Shown here one piece after another: positions 9,081 to 17,895 of a stretch of 32,051 nt of DNA. The stretch's first letter is position 1; each line of letters starts with the position of its first letter. The notes beneath the pieces are model-generated. The model had not been told where the DNA came from and made no database searches. It saw only the letters and a program-made list of their open reading frames with translations. The DNA is from an uncultured Hymenobacter sp. GTDB lineage: Bacteria > Bacteroidota > Bacteroidia > Cytophagales > Hymenobacteraceae. Both the position numbers and the translations under genes were made by a program. The stretch covers positions 73,336 to 105,386 of the forward strand of contig CALMOO010000657.1 of the NCBI GenBank assembly GCA_937871705.1, read 5' to 3'.

Positions 9081-10640
9081 TTAGCGCACATTGCTGCGCA
9101 TTACCGTTCGTCGAACAGTCCCGGGCAGGGCTACCCCACGGCCATCGGTCAGTGAAATCAGATGGGCTTTGGTCTTAGTAGGCGCGCCAGTACTTCTAAA
9201 ATTATTGACATAGAGGTCGGTAAAATGATTAACCTCGATACCATACGTTAAAAACGCCGCCTGCGTATTTACCCAATTCAAGGTAAAGTCTTGGATGCGT
9301 AAGCCTTGGACGTGCTCGGCCAGCAGGCTGGGAATGTCGCGAGCAAAGAGACCAACATGCGGGTCTAGATTGCCCCGCAGGTCCACGTTGCCGCCAGCCA
9401 CCTCGTTGAGCTTGCTATCGGTGAAGTCGAAGGTTAGACCGTTGAAGACAATGTCTTCGAGTGGGCTTTCCGCGGTGCCGTAAAGCAGAATGCCGTTTTC
9501 GCCCCGGCAGGTGATGTTGTTGAAGCGCACGTTGCGGATGTGACCCAGCTTTACCTTGTCTTTGCCCCGGATGGCGGAAATGTGAATTGGCTCGCCGTTG
9601 CCCCACCAGTCGCCGGTGCGCAGCTTGGTTTCAATTCGGATGTTGCTGAAGGTCAGGTTCTCGAGTGAGCCTTCGTCGCGCAGCGAGATGTTGATGCCGC
9701 GCGTCGAGTTGGTGATGTTGCAGTTGCTCACCGTTACGTTGCGCACGGTGTTCTGGTCGAGAAAACCGATGCGGATGCCACTCGAATACGACTGTAAGTT
9801 GCAGTCCGTCACCAGGATATTCTCTGATATGTGCCGCAGCCCACTGAAGCCGGCAATCTCAAAATGGTGGTCGTAGCCCACGATGGCTAGCGCGTCGTCG
9901 CCCGCGCGAATGTCGCAGCCCGAAATAATAACGTTGGAGCAGCTTGTTACATCAATGCCATCGGCGTTGGGCACCAGCAAGCCACTCCAGAGCCGGATGC
10001 CAGTCACGCTCACCGCGTCGCAATCGGCAAAGTGCAGCGTCCAGAACGGCGAATTAAGCAGCGACACGTTGCTGACACGCACGTGGGTACACTGCGCGAA
10101 AATAACCATCTGGCGGGGCCGGTCTTTGGGCACTACGGGGCCATCGCCGATGCCGCCGTCCGTCACTTTGCGGTAGTTATTTTTCTGGCGGGTGTAGCGC
10201 GTCGAAACACTATCGATTTTTTTGGCCTGCGTGAAATCGTAGAATACCTCATTGTTGCCATCGACAGTGCCCTCGCCGCTCAGCGTCACATTAGCAGCGT
10301 TGGCAGTGTACAGGATGCCGTAGTAGTTCTGGCCATATTCGGGCACGGTATAAGTACGGTAGTCGGCTAGCCGGGGGCTGCCTTTGAGCACGGCGCCGCT
10401 CGCCAGGTGCAGGTCCACGTTGCTTTTCAAGGAGATAGTGCCAACTACGTAGGTGCCCGCCGGCACTTCCACTGTGCCGCCGCCAGCCTTGGTGCAGGCA
10501 TCAATAGCTTTTTGAATGGCGCTAGTGGCCAGCGTTTTGCCATCGGCTACCGCGCCGTAGTCTTTGACGGAGTAGGTTTGAGCCACCGCGGCGCTCGTGG
10601 TGAGGGCGAGCAGGCTAGTCAGGGCAAGGAGCTTGGGCAT
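9081..10640 (-). CDS. GH28-like (polygalacturonase superfamily) right-handed beta-helix protein, secreted
   Basis: Probable start at 10640 (MPKLLALTSLLALTTSAAVAQ signal peptide); TYSVKDYGAVADGKTLATSAIQKAIDACTKAGGGTVEVPAGTYVVG; NADGIDVTSCSNVIISGCDIRAGDDALAI; RIGF. ORF track extends to 10742, overlapping the upstream gene. Confidence 0.85.
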   Translation of the reverse strand: MPKLLALTSLLALTTSAAVAQTYSVKDYGAVADGKTLATSAIQKAIDACTKAGGGTVEVPAGTYVVGTISLKSNVDLHLASGAVLKGSPRLADYRTYTVPEYGQNYYGILYTANAANVTLSGEGTVDGNNEVFYDFTQAKKIDSVSTRYTRQKNNYRKVTDGGIGDGPVVPKDRPRQMVIFAQCTHVRVSNVSLLNSPFWTLHFADCDAVSVTGIRLWSGLLVPNADGIDVTSCSNVIISGCDIRAGDDALAIVGYDHHFEIAGFSGLRHISENILVTDCNLQSYSSGIRIGFLDQNTVRNVTVSNCNITNSTRGINISLRDEGSLENLTFSNIRIETKLRTGDWWGNGEPIHISAIRGKDKVKLGHIRNVRFNNITCRGENGILLYGTAESPLEDIVFNGLTFDFTDSKLNEVAGGNVDLRGNLDPHVGLFARDIPSLLAEHVQGLRIQDFTLNWVNTQAAFLTYGIEVNHFTDLYVNNFRSTGAPTKTKAHLISLTDGRGVALPGTVRRTVMRSNVR

Positions 10641-10684
10641 TCGGGTTTGGATAGGAATAAAGGGCGAGCGGCAACCGCACGGCG

Positions 10685-11860
10685 CTAGGCAGCTAGCCGG
10701 CGCAGCATTTCGAGGCAGGCGCGACCGTTGTGGTAGGGGCATTTCCAGAAGCCAGCCTTGTCTTCATTGGCCATCAGCGAGTGGTCGGCATGCACGCCCC
10801 AGAACCATTCGCCGTGCTGCTTATCCAATATGTGCTGCTGGATGAAGCGCCAGGCACCTTCACTTTGAGCCCGAAACTGCGGGTCGCCGCTCACCTGGTA
10901 GGCATTGTAGAAACCTACCACGGCCTCGGCCTGCACCCACCAGTGGCGATCGGCATCGTAGTGGCCGTTGGGGTGCAGCTCATAGCTCAGGCCGCCATCG
11001 GGGGCTAGCCCTTCGGCGGCGGCCTGGGCTAGCTGCACGGCTGTTTGCTGAAAGTACGCGATAAGGCCCGGCTCGTGCAGTACCTCGGCGGCTTCGAGCA
11101 GCAGCCAGGCCGCTTCAATGTCATGGCCATAAGAAATGGCATCGGGCCGGGGCCGCCAGTGCTCATCCAAAAACAGGATGAGGTGGTCGGTTTTGGAGTC
11201 GATAATATGGTCCGTGAAGTCGAGCAGCAGAGCCTTCAGTTGGTGGCGCAAGTCTACATTGGGCCACTCACGGTAGAGATTGGTGTAGGCCTCCACGAGG
11301 TGGAGGTGAGTGTTCATGGTCTTCTTCTCGTTGGCATCCTTGGCGCTTAAGCGCAAATCGCCGAGCGGCTGCCAACCGCGAGCAAAGGCTTCGAGGTAGC
11401 CGCCCTCAGCCGGGTCGAAGCTATAAGCTTCGATGGTGCGAAATAGCTCTTGCGCGTGTTCCAGGGCCTTTTCATCGCCACTGGCCCGATGGTATTCGGC
11501 TAGCCCGTAGATAGTGAAGGCCAAGGCGTAAATCTGCTTTTTGGTATCGAGCGGCTGGCCGTGAAAATCGACGGACCAGTACACGCCGCCGTGCTCATCA
11601 TCCAGAAAACGGGTCACGATGTACTCGTAGGCGCGCCGGGCCACAGCCAGGTTTTCGGGGCTAGCCTGGTGGTTGTGGGCCGCCGCAAACGTCCACATAA
11701 TGCGGGCGTGCAGCACCGCGCCTTTCGGCGCGGTGCTGCACGCCTGGTTTTCGTTGTCAATTTTGCCCAAGAAGCCACCGTGGGTTTCATCGGGCGCGTG
11801 GGTGCGCCAGTAAGCCAGGATATTGGCTAGCTCAATCTGAAAATCAACAACTTGCAGCAT
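10685..11860 (-). CDS. AGE-family epimerase, probable cellobiose/mannobiose 2-epimerase
   Basis: 391 aa (alpha/alpha)6 barrel motifs: HGGFLGKIDNENQ...APKGAVLHARIMWTFAAAHN, MNTHLHLVEAYTNLYR, DHLILFLDEHWRPRPDAISYGHDIEAAWLLLEAAE, HWWVQAEAVVGFYNAYQ, GEWFWGV. Confidence 0.88.
   Translation of the reverse strand: MLQVVDFQIELANILAYWRTHAPDETHGGFLGKIDNENQACSTAPKGAVLHARIMWTFAAAHNHQASPENLAVARRAYEYIVTRFLDDEHGGVYWSVDFHGQPLDTKKQIYALAFTIYGLAEYHRASGDEKALEHAQELFRTIEAYSFDPAEGGYLEAFARGWQPLGDLRLSAKDANEKKTMNTHLHLVEAYTNLYREWPNVDLRHQLKALLLDFTDHIIDSKTDHLILFLDEHWRPRPDAISYGHDIEAAWLLLEAAEVLHEPGLIAYFQQTAVQLAQAAAEGLAPDGGLSYELHPNGHYDADRHWWVQAEAVVGFYNAYQVSGDPQFRAQSEGAWRFIQQHILDKQHGEWFWGVHADHSLMANEDKAGFWKCPYHNGRACLEMLRRLAA
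11705..11744. repeat. Perfect 18-bp inverted repeat, TTTC loop, inside the epimerase CDS
   Basis: GGCGTGCAGCACCGCGCC-TTTC-GGCGCGGTGCTGCACGCC. Confidence 0.95.
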
Positions 11861-11935
11861 GGTTGTTTTTACTTATAAAAAAGTCGGCTGTTTTTGCGAG
11901 CGCAGCCCGGCAGTAACAGCCGATTCATAATTCCT

Positions 11936-13162
11936 TTATAGCCCATTAGGGCTAGCCGCGTTGGCCACCAACTCGCTCACCATAGGCGCGGGCACGGCCA
12001 GGTTGCGGTCAATCAGGGCATTGATATTTTGCACCGAGGCGGCCGAGCGTAGGCCGTCTTCGGGCGTGTTCACTACGTAGTCGAGCAGCTGCTCGATAGT
12101 GCTGGTAGCCACGTGCATGCGCGTATCGGACGAGGCGTAGTAGATGAACACGCGGCCGTCCTCGTCGGCAATCCAGCCGTTGCCGAAGGTCACATTCGAC
12201 ACGTCGCCCACGCGCTCCTCCCCATCCGGCGCCAGGAAATAACCGGCCGGCTTGTGCGTGATGCGCGTAAGGTCGTGCAGGTCGGTCATGAACATATAAA
12301 GCACGTAGCGCAGGCCGGCGGCGGTGTTGCGCACGCCGTGGGCCAGGTGTAGCCAGCCCTGCTCGGTCTTGATGGGCGCCGGGCCGAGGCCGTTTTTCAG
12401 CTCCGAGATGGTGTGGTACTGTTTGTTATCGACAATCACTTCCTGCATGACCGTGGCATTCTCGATGGACTGCGAGAGGCCAAAGCCGATTCCTCCGCCT
12501 TTGCCAGCATCGATAAAGCCATCCTGCGGGCGGGTGTATAAGGCGTATTGACCGTCGACAAACTCGGGGTGCAACACCACGTTGCGCTGCTGGGCCGAGC
12601 CGGTGGTAAGGTCAGCCAGACGCTCCCAGGTGATGAGGTCTTTGGTGCGAGCGATGCCGCACTTGGCTAGCGCCGCCGACTGGTCAGCCTCTGGAGCGCT
12701 GGGGTCGCGGCGCTCGGTGCAAAAAAGGCCGTAGACCCAGCCGTCTTCGTGAGCTACCAGGCGCATGTCGTACACGTTGGTGTCGGGCTCATCGGTTTCG
12801 GGCATGGTGATGGGCCGCTCCCAAAACTGGAAGTGGTCGATGCCGTTCGGGCTTTCGGCCACCGCAAAAAACGACTTGCGGTCGGCGCCTTCCACGCGAG
12901 CTACCACCACGTACTTGCCCTGCCACTTGATGGCGCCAGCGTTGAGTACCGCATTTACCCCAATGCGCTCCATTAGGTAAGGGTTGGTGGCGGGGCTCAG
13001 GTCGTAGCGCCAGGCTAGCGGGGCATGGGCGGCCGTAAGAATGGGGTGCCGGTAGCGGTCAAAAATGCCGTTGCCCAGCGCCTCGGGCTGGTTGGGGCGT
13101 GCCAGCAGCTCGTCGTGGGCGGTTTGCAGCAAGTGCCGGCGGCGGTTGAAGATAGAAGCCAT
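11936..13162 (-). CDS. GH130 beta-mannoside phosphorylase (probable 4-O-beta-D-mannosyl-D-glucose phosphorylase)
   Basis: MASIFNRRRHLLQTAHDELLARPNQPEALGNGIFDRYRHPILTAAHAPLAWRYDL...RIGVNAVLNAGAIKWQGKYVVVARVEGADRKSFFAVAESPNGI, ...NVYDMRLV..EDGWVYGLFCTE, ...FVDGQYALYTRPQDGFI..., GLGPAPIKTEQGWLHLAHGVR. Likely start 13162 (ORF track 13216). Confidence 0.9.
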   Translation of the reverse strand: MASIFNRRRHLLQTAHDELLARPNQPEALGNGIFDRYRHPILTAAHAPLAWRYDLSPATNPYLMERIGVNAVLNAGAIKWQGKYVVVARVEGADRKSFFAVAESPNGIDHFQFWERPITMPETDEPDTNVYDMRLVAHEDGWVYGLFCTERRDPSAPEADQSAALAKCGIARTKDLITWERLADLTTGSAQQRNVVLHPEFVDGQYALYTRPQDGFIDAGKGGGIGFGLSQSIENATVMQEVIVDNKQYHTISELKNGLGPAPIKTEQGWLHLAHGVRNTAAGLRYVLYMFMTDLHDLTRITHKPAGYFLAPDGEERVGDVSNVTFGNGWIADEDGRVFIYYASSDTRMHVATSTIEQLLDYVVNTPEDGLRSAASVQNINALIDRNLAVPAPMVSELVANAASPNGL

Positions 13163-13325
13163 GCGTGGGGGAGCTGATTGCACTGACGGAGTAACCTCGC
13201 CCCGGCCCCACTTCAAAAAAGAGGGGGAGCACCGGCGGCGCGGGCATCGTTTTGCTAGGGGTTAAATATAATTTATGGGAATAAAGTGCTGCTAACCAGC
13301 GGCTAGCAAGTGATAGCTTAACACA

Positions 13326-15158
13326 TTAATCGTCGCCTAGGCGGTCCCACCAGGTGCGTTTCAGGATAAAGCCTACTACGACCAGAATGGCGACTACTAC
13401 GGCCAGCGGCGCGTGCTGGCGCAGCAGCAAATACATCGGCAGAATAGTGAGGCAGAGCTGGGCCACGATGCCGAGCACGATATTGAAGGCATTGCGCCCA
13501 AAGTTGCGGTTGGGTTGAAAGCCAGTGTCTTGCGCCTGCACCTCGGCCAGCACTGGTCCCCAGAAACCCCAGGGCCGCACGGTTTTGTAGAAGTGATGCA
13601 GCACGGCCGGCTCGGTAGGCGGCGCCAGGTAGGTGCCCACGATGGAGCCCGTGAGCGAGATGGCGAACAGTAGCGGAAACCAGTAGAGCAGATTGCCCGA
13701 CGGGATGAGCACCCCAAACACCATCGCCGAGATGATGCCCGTGGTCATGCCTACAAAAAAGCCCGTGGCATTGAAGCGCCACCAGTGCCACTTGAGCACG
13801 TTGGCCGCGATGTAGCCACCGTAGAGGGCCGACACAATGAATTGGAGTACCGTGTTCACGTCCTTAGCTAGAAAGCCCAGCAGCACGCCTACGGCCACTA
13901 CCACTACACCCACCACGTAGTTCATCGAAATGATGCGGCTGGTGCTGGCCTGCGGGTTGATGTACTTCAGGTAGATGTCATTCACCACGTAAGCCTGGGC
14001 CGCATTTACAGTGCCGCTGAAGGTGCCCATAAAGGCCCCTAGCAAACCCGTGAGCACGAGTCCGGCTAGCCCGGCAGGCAGAAAATTATTGATGGTCAAA
14101 GGCAAAATGCGCTCGAAGTCAATGCTGCCATCGGGCGCCTTCAGGTTCATCTGGTGGTAGTATAATAGACCCAGAATGGTGAGGCCCACGATGAGTGAGT
14201 AACGGATAGGCAGCAGAATAATCGAGACGAAACCGCTCATCTTGCTGGCCTCCTCGGGCGAGCGCGTGCTCAGGATTTTCTGCATGTCGTAGTTCGGAGC
14301 CGGGCCGGCTAGCGAGGCAAAGACGCCCTTGAAGGCCATCATCATGAAGAACACGCCAAACAGCGAGTAGCCATCGCTCGAAATTTTGCTGTTGACTTCA
14401 GGAATAATTCGGTTCCAGTCGAGCCCTAGCCGCCAGCCGAAAAAGGGATTAAACCAGCCATCGGGCACCGCTAGCTCGTGGCCTTTCAGATTCACGTAGG
14501 CGATAACGGCGATGGCTAGGCAGGCCACTGTCATGATGCAGTACTTGATAATGTCGCCGAGCACGATGCTGTGCATGCCCCCTACGATGGAGTAAAACAT
14601 GGCAAATAGCGTGAACACGATGCCGTACACGTGCGGTACGTATTGCGGCGCCACGGCGAAGGGCACGTAGCCGCGCACCAGCTCCCAGGGAATAAAAATC
14701 TCGATAAACTTGCCTAGCCCTACGAAGCCGTAGGCCAGAAAGCCCAGGCAGCTGAGCAGCGCAAACGCAATGACTACCTGGTGGCTAGCCCATACGCCGG
14801 ACCCTTTTTGGCCAAACCGGGTGGCGAGCCACTCGGCCCCGGTACTAGCGCCCGAGCGACGCAGCCAGCGCGAGAGGTACATCATCAGAAAAACTTGGTT
14901 GAATACCGGCCAGAGCCACGGTATCCAGATGCTTTTCATGCCATACACGAAGCACAGGCTCACCATCCACATCGTGCCGCTGATATCGAACATGTCGGAC
15001 GCGTCGCTCAGCCCCAGCTTGTACCACGGCAGCGTACGCCCGCCTAGCATGTAGCTGTCTTTGTCCTGGCTGGCTTTTTTGCGGTAGTACAGGCCGATGA
15101 ACACCGTGGCCAGCAAGTAGGTCGCGATGAGAAGGAAATCGATGAGGTGTAACTTCAT
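13326..15158 (-). CDS. Sodium:solute symporter (SSS) family transporter
   Basis: 610 aa, multi-TM; MKLHLIDFLLIATYLLATVFIGLYYRKKASQDKDSYMLGGRTLPWYKLGLSDASDMFDISGTMW..., GTFSGTVNAAQAYVVNDIYLKYINP. Confidence 0.92.
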   Translation of the reverse strand: MKLHLIDFLLIATYLLATVFIGLYYRKKASQDKDSYMLGGRTLPWYKLGLSDASDMFDISGTMWMVSLCFVYGMKSIWIPWLWPVFNQVFLMMYLSRWLRRSGASTGAEWLATRFGQKGSGVWASHQVVIAFALLSCLGFLAYGFVGLGKFIEIFIPWELVRGYVPFAVAPQYVPHVYGIVFTLFAMFYSIVGGMHSIVLGDIIKYCIMTVACLAIAVIAYVNLKGHELAVPDGWFNPFFGWRLGLDWNRIIPEVNSKISSDGYSLFGVFFMMMAFKGVFASLAGPAPNYDMQKILSTRSPEEASKMSGFVSIILLPIRYSLIVGLTILGLLYYHQMNLKAPDGSIDFERILPLTINNFLPAGLAGLVLTGLLGAFMGTFSGTVNAAQAYVVNDIYLKYINPQASTSRIISMNYVVGVVVVAVGVLLGFLAKDVNTVLQFIVSALYGGYIAANVLKWHWWRFNATGFFVGMTTGIISAMVFGVLIPSGNLLYWFPLLFAISLTGSIVGTYLAPPTEPAVLHHFYKTVRPWGFWGPVLAEVQAQDTGFQPNRNFGRNAFNIVLGIVAQLCLTILPMYLLLRQHAPLAVVVAILVVVGFILKRTWWDRLGDD

Positions 15159-15198
15159 GCGGGGTGGGCGGGGAGCACGGCGCCGAGCGCCGGGGAGC

Positions 15199-16353
15199 TT
15201 AGAGTGTCTTGGAGTAGAGGCGCAGCGGGGTTACTCTATCGCTGAGCAGCACGTTTTTATCCCGAGCAAATTTTTTAAAGTCGGCGGCGCTGGCTTGGCC
15301 GGGGTAGGGCGCGTAGTAGTGGTCGGGGCGGCCATTACGCCACACCAACACGTAGCTCAGCCGGTAACCCGCTAGGGCCGGCAGCAGGGTTTTGGTCCAC
15401 CAGTCGGCGGCGGGCAGGCGCTCGAAGCCAGTTTCGCTGAGGGTAGGCAGCTTGTGGTGCGCGCGGGCCACGGCCGTGATGATGGGCAGCTCCGTCGTCA
15501 TTTGCTTTTTAAAAGCCGTGCCATCGCCAGAATAGTAGGCGTCGAAGCCCACCACGTCTACGTAGGCATCGCCTGGGTAGCGCTCCAGGTAGTGGGCCTG
15601 GTCGCGAGCTTCGGCGGCCGAGTAGGCTAGCAGCAGGTTATGGAGCTGCTTTTTCTCGCGCAAATAGCTGATGGTAAATTGCCAAAGCTGCTTATACTCC
15701 GCCACGGTGCAGTTCTTCTCGCCCCACCAAAACCACGAGCCGGTGTGTTCGTGGAAGGGCCGAAAAATTACCGGGATAGCCTCCCCCTTCGCGCCTTTTA
15801 GGCTGCCCAAAAAGGTGGATAGCCGGTCGAGGTACTGCACGTATTTGGCGTGGTCAGGACCGCCGGGTAGGAGGTAGCGCACGGTGCGGGTTGTGTCCCA
15901 GGCGCTCTTACCGTCGTGCGGGTTGTCGAGGTGCCAACTGATGGTGCTCACGCCGCCCAGCTCGTACACCTGCCGCACATACTGCCGGATGCGCGCAAAC
16001 GGCACCGCATCGAGGCTGCGCGCGCTGTCCAGCTCCACGTGGCCCAGCTCCCAGCCAAACACGGCCGGATAGGCGCCGGCTACGCTCCGCACGTCAGAGC
16101 GGCCGGGCTTTGCCGTGGGCGCGCTGGCCAGCCAGCGCTGGCCCTCGGGCGTGAGGCCGTAGGCCAAGTCGTCCTGGTGACCAAACATGACGCCTTTATC
16201 AAGCAGCTTGTAAAGGTTGGCCAGCAGGCGCTTGGTTTCGGGCGTGGCGGCCGGGTCGGCGGGAGCCAACTGGGCACGGACGGGGGAGCTAGTGGCGCCG
16301 AGCAGCAGGGCTAGCGCGGCTAGGCCTACGCCTTGTAGCAGCTTGTTTTTCAT
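15199..16353 (-). CDS. GH26 beta-mannanase, secreted
   Basis: 384 aa; signal peptide; IPVIFRPFHEHTGSWFWWGEKNC (acid/base) and LPTLSETGFE (nucleophile). Confidence 0.92.
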   Translation of the reverse strand: MKNKLLQGVGLAALALLLGATSSPVRAQLAPADPAATPETKRLLANLYKLLDKGVMFGHQDDLAYGLTPEGQRWLASAPTAKPGRSDVRSVAGAYPAVFGWELGHVELDSARSLDAVPFARIRQYVRQVYELGGVSTISWHLDNPHDGKSAWDTTRTVRYLLPGGPDHAKYVQYLDRLSTFLGSLKGAKGEAIPVIFRPFHEHTGSWFWWGEKNCTVAEYKQLWQFTISYLREKKQLHNLLLAYSAAEARDQAHYLERYPGDAYVDVVGFDAYYSGDGTAFKKQMTTELPIITAVARAHHKLPTLSETGFERLPAADWWTKTLLPALAGYRLSYVLVWRNGRPDHYYAPYPGQASAADFKKFARDKNVLLSDRVTPLRLYSKTL

Positions 16354-16356
16354 GTG

Positions 16357-17646
16357 TTAGCGCACAATTTTTACGTATTTGTCTACCACGTCCCAGGTCG
16401 CGGCGTCCGAGTCGAATACCGAGTTCAGACCCTGCTCCTCGCCACCGGGGTCGCCCATATACGGGTCGCCGGCCTTCCAGAAAGTCTGGCCGGGCACTGG
16501 CCGCGCCTGGCCCCCAAAAGCCCAAAAATTATAGCCTGCAATGATGGGATACTGACGCATTAGCCCAAATAACTCACCGTAGTACTGGTTGCGCAGCGTG
16601 GTAGCCGCCGTGGGCGCGAACACCTGCCCGTCACGGGGTAAGCCAAACTCTTCTACTACCAGCGGCTTGCCCAGCTTTTGAGCGGCCGCCGCGTGGCGGG
16701 CTACGTAGGCGCGAGTGTTGGCCAGCACCAGGGACAGGCTGCGGACCGTAGCTGTGTCCTTAAACCAGCCCCAGTTTTTGGGCCAGATGTGGATGGTGAG
16801 GTAATCGATATTAGGGTCGGCGTGCAGGCGCTCGTAGGTGGCTAGCTGGCCATCGGTGGCAATATCGCCCTCACTGCCGGTGGTAAGCAGGTGGCTTTTA
16901 TCCAAAGATTTAATTAAAGCGGCCGTTTCGCGCATCCAGGTTTCAAAGGCTGGGGTAGCCGCCACCGTCATAGGCCGGGGCTCGTTGATAATTTCCCAGG
17001 CCATAATAGCCGGCTCGTCTACGTATTTCTTCTTAGTCAGCGTGTTGGTGCGGCCTAGCACGTAGCGGATGTAAGCCGCCACTTCGTCTTTGCACGGCTG
17101 GCAGGTATAAAACTGCGCGATGTAAGCCTGGTATTTGTTCCAGTTGTAGTCGGGGTCTTTGGGCAGGGGCGGGCCCTGGTAGCCATTCCACTCCAGGTAC
17201 TGGCCTAGCCCGCCGCTCCACTCCCAGGTATTGGTGAAGTGCAGCACGGCTTTCATGTCGCGCTTGGCCAGCTCAGCCAGCAGGTAGTCGAGGCCCTGGG
17301 CTATCTTCTCATCAAACTGGCCCGGCGCGAGCTGCAAAGGCTGCTGCACCCGGTACTGGTAGCCGTGGCTGAGGCCTTCGGCGCCCACCATCACGCGGAG
17401 GTTGCGCACGCCGTGCTGCTGCAAAAAATCTAACTCGTGCCGCAGCCGCGCCTGCCCGGCCGGGCCTTGGGTGGCTAGCAGGCCGCCATACCAGTAGTTG
17501 GCCCCGATGTAGCGGTAAGGCTGGCCGCCGAGCACGAAGCCTGTGCCCTGCCGCCGCACAAAGCCAGCCGGTGGCACCGCCGCGAAGGCCGAGGTGCACA
17601 CCTGCAGCAGGAATACTGCCAGCAGGCAGAGAAGATTGGCTTTCAT
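16357..17646 (-). CDS. GH5 (GH5_7-like) beta-mannanase, secreted
   Basis: MKANLLCLLAVFLLQVCTSAFA signal; FVLGGQPYRYIGANYWYGG, AIMAWEIINEPRPM, PLVVEEFGLPRDG. Likely start at 17646; ORF track begins at 17703. Confidence 0.88.
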   Translation of the reverse strand: MKANLLCLLAVFLLQVCTSAFAAVPPAGFVRRQGTGFVLGGQPYRYIGANYWYGGLLATQGPAGQARLRHELDFLQQHGVRNLRVMVGAEGLSHGYQYRVQQPLQLAPGQFDEKIAQGLDYLLAELAKRDMKAVLHFTNTWEWSGGLGQYLEWNGYQGPPLPKDPDYNWNKYQAYIAQFYTCQPCKDEVAAYIRYVLGRTNTLTKKKYVDEPAIMAWEIINEPRPMTVAATPAFETWMRETAALIKSLDKSHLLTTGSEGDIATDGQLATYERLHADPNIDYLTIHIWPKNWGWFKDTATVRSLSLVLANTRAYVARHAAAAQKLGKPLVVEEFGLPRDGQVFAPTAATTLRNQYYGELFGLMRQYPIIAGYNFWAFGGQARPVPGQTFWKAGDPYMGDPGGEEQGLNSVFDSDAATWDVVDKYVKIVR

Positions 17647-17781
17647 AATTGGGTGGGCAGGAGCAAGCAGTAGGACAAAGGTCCTCGCCTTCTGACCGCA
17701 CAACTAATACTCTTTTAGCATTTGCTTGTAGTAGCCTGTTGAGCTACTTGGGTATTTTCGGTTAAATAAAGGGTAATGGTT

Positions 17782-17802
17782 TGCAATTCAGGCAGAATTG
17801 CA
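17782..17802. promoter_or_regulatory. Inverted-repeat operator candidate in the AraC/GH5-operon divergent intergenic region
   Basis: TGCAATTC-AGGCA-GAATTGCA, perfect 8-bp arms. Confidence 0.5.
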
Positions 17803-17895
17803 GCTATCGGCAACGATTCGCGCTTGCCTCATTATTGGTAGCATTTTGGCCGAATGCTGTACTTTTATCGCCTCTACCACCCAACAGCTACCGTT

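Noticed and set aside
13318-13791. 157-aa minus-strand ORF overlapping the SSS transporter
   Set aside because: Out-of-frame with the transporter; His/Arg/Ala-rich shadow translation.
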